A stretch of 5,937 nt of DNA, taken from positions 1 through 5,937 of the forward strand of contig JAMOMX010000424.1 of NCBI GenBank assembly GCA_027066935.1, read 5' to 3'. Source of the stretch: Sulfurimonas sp. Lineage in GTDB: Bacteria > Campylobacterota > Campylobacteria > Campylobacterales > Sulfurimonadaceae. Positions 1 through 4,611 of the stretch are shown one piece after another. The position numbers were made by a program, and so were the translations under genes. The number at the start of each line of letters is the position of its first letter. The first letter of the stretch is position 1. The notes below the pieces were generated by a model. It was not told the DNA's origin, made no database searches, and saw nothing but the letters and a program-made list of their open reading frames with translations.

Positions 1-3
1 AAA

Positions 4-8
4 TCCTT
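4..8 (-). promoter_or_regulatory. Ribosome binding site of a gene lying off the left edge
   Basis: On the - strand the window ends in AAGGATTT. The same AAGGATTT precedes the start codon of the gene beginning at 2279. The start codon of the next gene would therefore lie just beyond the window. Only about 44 bp separate the preceding stop codon from the edge and no attC-like box is visible in them, so this next gene may share a cassette or transcript with the beta-propeller gene. No coding sequence is visible, so this is tentative. Confidence 0.35.
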
Positions 9-44
9 ACTCAAAAATATCGTAATCGCAGAAAAAGATATAAT

Positions 45-1031
45 TTACGATTCAATTTGATTTGTGGCTTCATCAATTTTGACCGTGGATTTGAGGTTGC
101 TGGAAAATGAGTTTTGCAAGAAGTCTATTATTTTTCTTGGAAAATTCTTTTTATCAAGATGGATGTTTTTCTTCCATATAATATTACCGTCATTATTTAA
201 CTTTATGATATTAGTTGCTAGGTTAGGTTTTGTATCAATTGAAATTGTATAAAGATTATTATCATTGTCAATTGCTATTTGAAACAATCCTACCGTATTT
301 ATATCTTTTGTAAAAATTTCTTTACCATTTTGACTGTATTTAGATATTGATGGTTTTTTTGATCTAATATTATTAGTTATATATATATTTTTATCTTTGT
401 CTACTGTAATATGTTGTTTGTAAAATATGTCATGATTATTGTACAAAATTTTACTAAACAGTATGGCTGCATTAAAATCCATTTTTATAAGTTGTGACTG
501 ATTTTTTTCTTTCTTAGAATAAGTAATTCCAAGTATATATAAATTATCATCGATAATTTTTATATCATGAAAAGAATCATATTTAGTAGTACCTATTATT
601 TTCTCCCATATTATTTTTCCATTATTATTAAATTTTATTATTAAGGCTTTTTCTATATCGTTTCTATAACCTTTTTTTGAGGGTGAATAATCTCTACCAA
701 CTGCATATATATTCGAATGTTTATCAATTGCAATGCTAAAAAAACTTCCAAAGTGATTTTTTAATGTTTTACTCCAAATAACCTTTCCACTTTGATTTAG
801 TTTAGAAATAAGAGGTTTTTCTGTATCATAGGTAGAAGATCTTCCTTCAGCCGTCCTGCCAACTATGTATATATGTTGTTTATGCTCAATTGCATTAAAT
901 AATAATCCATATGCATGTTGGTTGAATTCTTTTTCGAAAAAGACTTTATGCTCAGTAGGTTGTATTGAATTGTTTTCTGAAGCAAAGCTAATTGTTATTA
1001 ACATATATAACAAGATTATTAAAACTTTCAT
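45..1031 (-). CDS. Secreted beta-propeller-like repeat protein
   Basis: A 328-aa protein of unknown specific function. Residues 1-18 form a signal peptide (Lys2, hydrophobic core, ending SFA before SEN), so it is probably exported to the periplasm or beyond. The rest is built from about five repeats of 45-55 residues. Each pairs an ID..NNIY.(V/I).G-type strand (near 53-58, 102-113, 160-168, 210-218, 255-263) with a K.N..G.IIW.K-type strand (near 77-88, 133-144, 183-194, 231-242, 277-288). This pattern is typical of SBBP/PQQ-type beta-propellers, which usually serve as binding or surface proteins. No catalytic motif is seen. The C-terminal 30 residues are polar and lie outside the repeats. The start is supported by AAAAGGAA about 6 nt upstream. 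It follows the attC at 1046-1115 and is the last visible gene of the array. The fold assignment is fairly sure; the role is not known. Confidence 0.8.
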   Translation of the reverse strand: MKVLIILLYMLITISFASENNSIQPTEHKVFFEKEFNQHAYGLLFNAIEHKQHIYIVGRTAEGRSSTYDTEKPLISKLNQSGKVIWSKTLKNHFGSFFSIAIDKHSNIYAVGRDYSPSKKGYRNDIEKALIIKFNNNGKIIWEKIIGTTKYDSFHDIKIIDDNLYILGITYSKKEKNQSQLIKMDFNAAILFSKILYNNHDIFYKQHITVDKDKNIYITNNIRSKKPSISKYSQNGKEIFTKDINTVGLFQIAIDNDNNLYTISIDTKPNLATNIIKLNNDGNIIWKKNIHLDKKNFPRKIIDFLQNSFSSNLKSTVKIDEATNQIES

Positions 1032-1045
1032 TTGGGTTCCTTTTT

Positions 1046-1115
1046 AGGTAGCGTTTGTCGTGAGCAATATTTTTCCCGCTAGGGTAAATTATTGGTCTCC
1101 TCGTTTTTGTTATAT
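1046..1115 (-). repeat. attC-like recombination site, 70 bp
   Basis: In gene-sense direction the site begins with ATATAAC (1109-1115), which overlaps the TAA stop of the 389-aa gene, and ends with GCTACCT (1046-1052) just before the ribosome binding site of the next gene. The arms pair imperfectly: CAATATTTT at 1065-1073 faces AAATTATTG at 1086-1094 (8 of 9), and GAG/CTC and CG/CG pairs further out are separated by unpaired bases. This is how a folded attC with extrahelical bases looks. The segment CTAGGGTAA (1079-1087) is shared with the two other sites. The expected GTT of the end box is GCT here, which may weaken the site. The ends were set by eye. Confidence 0.65.
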
Positions 1116-2279
1116 CTTATTCTCTATTTCAAGCGTGTGATAACTACACATGATTTTCCAACCGCGGTCTTGATTACTACGATATCTTTCATATAGTCTA
1201 AATTGTATTTTGTCTTTATCTATTTTAATGTGACTGATATAGTACCCTCTACCCGCCACGATAATTACACTTTTTGGAAGTTTTATATGAACTTCTTTTA
1301 TAAAGTCTCCATTTTTTGAGAACTTCCATAAAATAATTTTAGATGAGTCATCGATTGATGTTCTAAATATATGTTTATTTTCATCTGTTGAAAAAGTAGT
1401 TCCTATAAAATGTTGGCTAAATTCAATGGTCTCTGCTTTAACCGTATGTGATGTATTGTTGACATCAAACACGAAACTATCGCTATTAGTTTTTATACTA
1501 TGATCACCATATTGATTTGTCCACTTTTCATATTCATTCTTTTCACGATTGTCAGATTTATCAGATGGACACACTGATTCTTCACTACTAAACAATAGTT
1601 TGCTGTTAATATCATATGTATCTTTTTCCCATGCCCAAGATTTATTATATTTTGAGTCCTTAGGATAAATAAGATTAAACTGTTTATCTGAGTATTTTAA
1701 ACAGTCATGTAAATCACCCATATTTACAATCTTATTTGATAAAATCATCTTGTTGCCTTGAAGGTCTCCTATATAAGTAGAGAAGGTTTTATGTATGTAG
1801 TTCTTTGTCAAATAGAGTTTATTTGGTTGTAGGTTTTTTGTAAATATTTTTTCTGTTCCACATTTCAATATTATTTTTGCTTCTTGTTCCTTGTAGGTAT
1901 TAAATACAAATACTAAACTCCAAACAACTAAAATTGTCAATAGAATTCCTGCTGTTATCTTTGTTCGTTTTTTAATTTTAGGACTTTCATATTTTATTTT
2001 GAAATAAAGATAGATACTCCATGCAGAAATGTACCAAATCAATGGAATGGCTGGTGCCCACCCACCTAAGACTATAGAACCATGCATTTGTAATGCATCT
2101 CCTTGTAGCATAACAACTACATAAACCAACTCTTTTAAAATAAATGGTATTAGTAGTACAGCTAAAACCCATTTTACTTTTGTTTTGCCAGATACTAATT
2201 TTGAAAAAAGAATAAATATAACTGGTAATAAAACCAAAATATATTTAAGAAAAATCCCTAGTAATAAACTTGTTCTCAT
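1110..2279 (-). CDS. Membrane protein with four TM helices and a large periplasmic domain
   Basis: A 389-aa protein that I do not recognise. Four hydrophobic helices are visible at about residues 4-28, 36-58, 70-93 and 108-127. The loops at 29-36 (SGKTKVK) and 94-107 (KIKYESPKIKKRTK) are strongly basic. By the positive-inside rule both N-terminus and C-terminus therefore lie outside, which puts residues 128-389 in the periplasm. That domain is polar, has four cysteines (C140, C193, C237, C378) that could form disulfides, and carries alternating strands near its end, suggesting a beta-rich fold. No enzymatic motif is apparent. The start is supported by TAAGGATTT directly upstream, and the TAA stop overlaps the first box of the following attC. 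It fits a single-gene cassette. A sensor or envelope role is possible but only a guess. Confidence 0.8.
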   Translation of the reverse strand: MRTSLLLGIFLKYILVLLPVIFILFSKLVSGKTKVKWVLAVLLIPFILKELVYVVVMLQGDALQMHGSIVLGGWAPAIPLIWYISAWSIYLYFKIKYESPKIKKRTKITAGILLTILVVWSLVFVFNTYKEQEAKIILKCGTEKIFTKNLQPNKLYLTKNYIHKTFSTYIGDLQGNKMILSNKIVNMGDLHDCLKYSDKQFNLIYPKDSKYNKSWAWEKDTYDINSKLLFSSEESVCPSDKSDNREKNEYEKWTNQYGDHSIKTNSDSFVFDVNNTSHTVKAETIEFSQHFIGTTFSTDENKHIFRTSIDDSSKIILWKFSKNGDFIKEVHIKLPKSVIIVAGRGYYISHIKIDKDKIQFRLYERYRSNQDRGWKIMCSYHTLEIENKI

Positions 2280-2292
2280 TTAAATCCTTATG

Positions 2293-2428
2293 ATATAACG
2301 GTCGAGTACAAAAATATGTTACCTGTTTTTGTACTCTTTTAAGTTCTACAATGGTATCTAAATCTTTGAAGTTTTAAAAGCTTTATTCGGCTAGGGTAAC
2401 ATATTTTTCTTGCTACGATTTGTTAGAA
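2293..2428 (-). repeat. attC-like recombination site, 136 bp, long terminal loop
   Basis: In gene-sense direction it begins TTCTAACAAA (box at 2422-2428), 10 bp after the stop of the 156-aa gene, and ends with CGTTATAT (box at 2293-2299), 8 bp before the ribosome binding site of the next gene. These boxes are close to the classical attC ends. The main stem is a perfect 14-bp inverted repeat, AAAAATATGTTACC at 2310-2323 against 2395-2408. Mostly unpaired bases lie between boxes and stem, as expected for attC. The 71-bp loop (2324-2394) is AT-rich and holds no gene. The length is near the upper end of known attC sites. CTAGGGTAA (2391-2399) matches the other sites. Best attC match in the window. 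Confidence 0.75.
2304..2336. repeat. Alternative hairpin inside the 136-bp attC
   Basis: GAGTACAAAAA (2304-2314) and TTTTTGTACTC (2326-2336) form a perfect 11-bp inverted repeat with an 11-nt loop. Its left arm and loop use the same bases (2310-2323) that form one arm of the long attC stem, so the two structures exclude each other. It is not followed by a T-run typical of a terminator in gene-sense direction. Confidence 0.7.
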
Positions 2429-2438
2429 AACCAGACTG

Positions 2439-2909
2439 TTAATTGGTAGTTCTTTTTTTATAAATATAAGTTCCAAGCAGAATAACTGTAAATATAGTTA
2501 TTCCCAAAGATTTTAAAGGCAATTGCAAAAGACTAAACTCATTTCCTTGTAAGGGAATGAGATAGTATGTATAATACAAATAGTATCCAATAAATAAAGG
2601 TATGGAAACTAGTAAGATTGCAAAGATTAGCCATAAAAATAACATAATGTTAGATTGTATATTTTTGCTATGGTTTCTAATAAGAAGTGCTGTTCCAGGT
2701 GTCAGCAGTAATACAAACATAAGAATGAAGTTAGCTTGATATAATAAGTAATTTCCATTCATCGGCATTACACTGATTTGAGTTGTTTTGTAATCAACAT
2801 AAAATTCTTGAAATATAAACATTATAAAATCAACCAAATAGGTATAGAAAAGCACAGTAGTTATACTGGCAAAAATAATGTAAGCAATAAAAAGCATATT
2901 TTTTCTCAT
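2439..2909 (-). CDS. Small four-helix integral membrane protein
   Basis: A 156-aa protein that I do not recognise. It is almost entirely hydrophobic with four predicted helices at about 6-33, 55-77, 87-114 and 132-150. The basic N-terminus (MRKN), the loop RNHSKN (79-84) and the tail KKRTTN (151-156) all point to the cytoplasm, giving an N-in/C-in topology with two short outer loops (34-54 and 115-131). There is no signal peptide cleavage site, cofactor motif or conserved charged residue within the helices that would suggest a transporter. AGGAAG lies 7 nt before the ATG and supports the start. It is flanked by attC-like sites on both sides (2926-3061 upstream, 2293-2428 downstream), so it makes a complete single-gene cassette. 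It could be an accessory or immunity-type membrane protein, but the sequence does not decide this. Confidence 0.78.
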   Translation of the reverse strand: MRKNMLFIAYIIFASITTVLFYTYLVDFIMFIFQEFYVDYKTTQISVMPMNGNYLLYQANFILMFVLLLTPGTALLIRNHSKNIQSNIMLFLWLIFAILLVSIPLFIGYYLYYTYYLIPLQGNEFSLLQLPLKSLGITIFTVILLGTYIYKKRTTN

Positions 2910-2929
2910 TTGTAATCTTCCTGTCTTCT

Positions 2930-2970
2930 AACGGCGAAGCTGAGCTCGTTTAGAGCTCAGCTTCGCCGTT
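2930..2970. repeat. Perfect 18-bp hairpin within attC spacer
   Basis: AACGGCGAAGCTGAGCTC (2930-2947) is perfectly repeated in inverted orientation at 2953-2970, with loop GTTTA. Its GC content is far above the surrounding DNA. No T-run follows on either strand, so it is a poor rho-independent terminator. Its end overlaps the GTT core of the possible attC end box at 2926-2932. Confidence 0.85.
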
Positions 2971-3002
2971 GCATGTTTCCGCTCCGCGGGAACATGCAAC
3001 GG
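2966..3002. repeat. 17-bp hairpin sharing an arm end with its neighbour
   Basis: CCGTTGCATGTTTCCGC (2966-2982) pairs with GCGGGAACATGCAACGG (2986-3002), with one mismatch and a 3-nt loop TCC. CCGTT at 2966-2970 is also the outer end of the preceding hairpin, so this pentamer can pair with AACGG at 2930-2934 or at 2998-3002 but not both. The structure is clear; the function is unknown. Confidence 0.8.
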
Positions 3003-3065
3003 TTGAAGATAGCCGATAAATTTCCGCTAGGTAATTTATTGGATACTCTGTTTTGTTATACTTTA

Positions 3066-3647
3066 TTATTCAGCCCAAATACCATTTTTAAATAATTGAA
3101 ACCATTTTTCAATATCTTCTTCACTTTTAAGATTTATCTTTTTAAAAATTTCTCTTGCAAATTCAATAGGTGAAAATCCATTTGCTGTTATTATATTTTT
3201 ATCAGTTACTGCTAAATCTGATTGGTATTTATTTTCACCTTTATATTCAGGTGCTATATATTTTAAGTAATCTATTGAATTACTTGTATGTTTGATATTA
3301 TCTAAATATCCTTTTTGTCCCATAAATGTCGTTGCTGAACATATTGATGCAATAATTTTATTTTTAAAATGTAATATTTCGATAAGTTCATCAATCCCTT
3401 TGATTGATTTTTCTTCCCAAGCACTTCCACCTGGAAGAATTAAAGCTGTAATATCATCTAAATCTAATTTTTGAATTGATAAGTCAGGTGTAATTTTAAG
3501 TCCACCTACAGAAATGATTTCCAAACCATCAATAGAACAATATTTCAAGTTTATTTTTTTACTCTTATTTAATTCAGGTGCTAAATATGAAATTTCCCAA
3601 TCAGAAAATCCATCAAATAGAAAGATATAAATATCCTTTGTATCCAT
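3066..3647 (-). CDS. DJ-1/PfpI-family protein (type 1 glutamine amidotransferase-like)
   Basis: A 193-aa cytoplasmic protein of the DJ-1/PfpI superfamily, closest in style to the YdeA/YoaZ-like branch. The nucleophile elbow ASICSAT places the conserved cysteine at C103. The conserved acidic partner is E18 in FSDWE, and ALILPGG (68-74) and KHTSN (119-123, His120) match family motifs. Members include chaperones, deglycase-like enzymes and amidotransferase-like hydrolases; the substrate here is unknown. The start at 3647 was chosen because AAAAGGA lies 6 nt upstream and homology begins at MDTKDIYIFLFDGF. The frame stays open upstream to 3719, but those 24 codons run through the half attC-like site, so they are probably not translated. 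It ends in tandem TAA codons followed directly by the attC at 2926-3061. First gene of the visible array. Confidence 0.85.
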   Translation of the reverse strand: MDTKDIYIFLFDGFSDWEISYLAPELNKSKKINLKYCSIDGLEIISVGGLKITPDLSIQKLDLDDITALILPGGSAWEEKSIKGIDELIEILHFKNKIIASICSATTFMGQKGYLDNIKHTSNSIDYLKYIAPEYKGENKYQSDLAVTDKNIITANGFSPIEFAREIFKKINLKSEEDIEKWFQLFKNGIWAE

Positions 3648-3682
3648 CAAGTATCCTTTTGTGTTTGTTGTTGATTTCTTGA

Positions 3683-3712
3683 GTATAGCGACTGTCGTGA
3701 GCGATAACTTTT
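3683..3712 (-). repeat. Half attC/attI-like site at the head of the array
   Basis: TAGCGACTGTCGTGAGC at 3686-3702 matches TAGCGTTTGTCGTGAGC at 1049-1065 in 15 of 17 positions; the latter is the end arm of the attC at 1046-1115. In gene-sense direction the site closes with GCTATAC, a GTTRRRY-like box with the same GTT to GCT change. No matching opening arm is visible upstream. It sits 35 bp before the first cassette start, where attI or a remnant attC arm would be expected. Site identity is an inference. Confidence 0.55.
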
Positions 3713-3726
3713 TATTCAATGAACAC

Positions 3727-3754
3727 TTTATACAGTTAACATAATATACGCCAA
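3727..3754 (-). promoter_or_regulatory. Candidate promoter reading into the cassette array
   Basis: On the - strand TTGGCG (3749-3754) and TATAAA (3727-3732) are separated by 16 bp, a moderate sigma-70 match. Transcription would start near 3720, just upstream of the half-site and first cassette gene, the position of a Pc promoter in an integron. In DNA this AT-rich such matches are common, so it is tentative. Confidence 0.35.
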
Positions 3755-3798
3755 TTAACTATCACAAAAAGTATTCTATCTAATTTTATACAGTTTAC
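3727..3798. repeat. 14-bp direct repeat, two copies
   Basis: TTTATACAGTTAAC at 3727-3740 and TTTATACAGTTTAC at 3785-3798 agree at 13 of 14 positions, 58 bp apart. Each contains a TATAAA on the - strand, so they may be tandem promoters or protein-binding sites such as the direct repeats known in some attI sites. Confidence 0.6.
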
Positions 3799-3922
3799 CT
3801 AAAAATAAGGGTTTTGTCTATTTTAGAGTTATTAATTTTAAAAACAAGTAGTCCAAACTTAAGAAAAAAGTGTGTTTTTAATACTTTTTTAGCCGTTATC
3901 TAAACATAATGATAGTTAATTG
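3752..3922. repeat. Nested inverted repeats upstream of the array
   Basis: CAATTAACTATC (3752-3763) is perfectly inverted at 3911-3922, and inside it AAAAAGTATT (3766-3775) is perfectly inverted at 3880-3889. The spacers between the two arms are unequal (2 bp and 21 bp). This could mark a small degenerate element or an att-type structure; chance is possible in AT-rich DNA. Confidence 0.5.
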
Positions 3923-3985
3923 TTATATAAAGCATTAAAACAACACAATGTTACTTAAGCAAATAAAAGAAATTGGATTTTATTG

Positions 3986-3991
3986 TATAAT
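3986..3991 (+). promoter_or_regulatory. Minus-10 box of the folE-fliI promoter
   Basis: A perfect TATAAT preceded by a T-rich stretch (TTTTATTG) and no clear -35 hexamer, the usual form of sigma-70 promoters in Campylobacterota. It gives a short leader of about 25 nt before folE. Confidence 0.6.
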
Positions 3992-4007
3992 TCTTTTATC
4001 AATAAAC

Positions 4008-4012
4008 AAAGG
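4008..4012 (+). promoter_or_regulatory. Ribosome binding site deciding the TTG start of folE
   Basis: AAAGG lies 7 nt before TTG at 4020. An in-frame TAA at 4014 rules out any upstream start, and the first in-frame ATG (codon 16) would remove conserved family sequence and has a weaker site, so TTG is the likely start. Confidence 0.7.
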
Positions 4013-4019
4013 CTAAATC

Positions 4020-4604
4020 TTGTCTGATTCAAAAGATATAAAATTTGAAGATGCTGTGAAAAGTATGATGATTCATGTTGGTGAAGATCCAAATCGTGAG
4101 GGACTTTTAAAAACTCCTGAGCGTGTAAGAAAAGCTCATGAATTTATTTTTGGTGGGTATAAAGAAAACCCAACAGAGATTTTAAAATCCGCACTTTTCA
4201 CAAGCTCAAATGATGAGATGGTACTTTTAAAAGACATAGAGTTTTACTCAACTTGTGAGCACCATCTTTTACCAATAATTGGTCGTGTGCATGTAGCTTA
4301 TATTCCTGATGGTATAGTAGTGGGACTTTCAAAGATTCCTCGTGTTGTAAATGTTTTTGCTCGGCGTATGCAAATTCAAGAGCAATTAACAGAGCAAATT
4401 GCGGATGCTATTATGGATACTATTGAGCCAAAAGGTGTAGCAGTAGTTATACAAGCTCGTCATATGTGTATGGAGATGCGCGGAGTTGAGAAAATAAACT
4501 CAACTACAACTTCTTCGGCACTTCGTGGATTATTTAAAAAAGATCAAAAAACAAGAGCTGAATTTTTTTCACTTATAAACTCCCCAACTGGAACGAGATA
4601 CTAA
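4020..4604 (+). CDS. folE: GTP cyclohydrolase I (type IA)
   Basis: A 194-aa cytoplasmic enzyme that converts GTP to 7,8-dihydroneopterin triphosphate, the first step of folate synthesis and in many bacteria also of queuosine precursor synthesis. Family motifs are all present: EDPNREGLLKTPERV (22-36), STCEHHLLP (77-85), GLSKIPRVV (102-110), QEQLTEQIA (120-128) and QARHMCMEMRG (145-155). The zinc ligands are C79, H82 and C150, equivalent to E. coli C110, H113 and C181, and H148 matches the catalytic His179. It is slightly shorter than the E. coli protein at the N-terminus, as in many bacteria. Translation starts at TTG. The gene is 7 bp ahead of fliI on the same strand, so the two are probably co-transcribed although their functions are unrelated. 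The identification is secure. Confidence 0.97.
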   Translation: MSDSKDIKFEDAVKSMMIHVGEDPNREGLLKTPERVRKAHEFIFGGYKENPTEILKSALFTSSNDEMVLLKDIEFYSTCEHHLLPIIGRVHVAYIPDGIVVGLSKIPRVVNVFARRMQIQEQLTEQIADAIMDTIEPKGVAVVIQARHMCMEMRGVEKINSTTTSSALRGLFKKDQKTRAEFFSLINSPTGTRY

Positions 4605-4611
4605 AGCACAT

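Larger units (their letters stand above)
2926..3061 (-). repeat. attC-like site with GC-rich double-hairpin extension
   Basis: In gene-sense direction it starts GTATAACAAAA (box at 3055-3061), just after tandem TAA stops of the DJ-1-family gene. It has an inner hairpin of CCGATAAATT (3013-3022) with AATTTATTGG (3033-3042), 9 of 10 pairs, and shares CTAGGTAA (3027-3034) with the other sites. The end box is ambiguous. GTTGCAT (2994-3000) would give a 68-bp site matching the 70-bp site at 1046. GTTAGAA (2926-2932), the better box match, would give 136 bp and include two GC-rich hairpins. The remaining 2926-2993 may be a terminal structure, a second short site or an inserted palindrome. Confidence 0.65.
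1..3712 (-). mobile_element. Integron-type gene-cassette array (no integrase in window)
   Basis: Four unrelated ORFs lie in one orientation, each with its own ribosome binding site. The first three are followed directly by related imperfect inverted repeats (1046-1115, 2293-2428, 2926-3061) that begin with an RYYYAAC-like box and end with a GTTRRRY-like box in gene-sense direction. One ORF plus one attC, repeated head to tail, is the known layout of integron cassettes. The three repeats share a CTAGG(G)TAA segment at equivalent positions, as in sedentary chromosomal arrays whose attC sites resemble each other. No tyrosine recombinase is encoded here. The array continues off the left edge, and its right boundary lies between the half-site at 3683 and folE. 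Alternative: a degenerate array without integrase (CALIN). The integron reading is an inference from site architecture and has not been checked with a covariance model. Confidence 0.72.
3713..4019. other. Gene-free junction between cassette array and folE
   Basis: AT-rich stretch with no convincing gene; a 22-codon ORF at 3948-4016 overlaps the folE promoter and was not accepted. It holds a 14-bp direct repeat, nested inverted repeats (3752-3775 against 3880-3922), a possible promoter reading into the array and the folE promoter. The divergent layout makes it the shared upstream region of array and folE. No clear terminator is seen. Confidence 0.6.

Noticed and set aside
2930..2970. Strong hairpin as a rho-independent terminator
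   Set aside because: No T-run follows the stem on either strand, and it lies inside an attC-like spacer with a second hairpin, so a recombination-site or palindromic-repeat reading fits better.
1046..3061. CRISPR array reading of the repeated spacers
   Set aside because: The repeats are few, far apart, imperfect and each sits after a gene stop codon, which does not fit regularly spaced identical repeats.
3648..3719. 24-codon N-terminal extension of the DJ-1/PfpI protein
   Set aside because: Homology to the family begins at the internal ATG at 3647, which has a good ribosome binding site, and the extension reads through the half attC-like site.
3948..4016. 22-codon ORF starting at ATG 3948 as a leader peptide of folE
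   Set aside because: It spans the TATAAT box and lacks a ribosome binding site, so it would not be on the main transcript.
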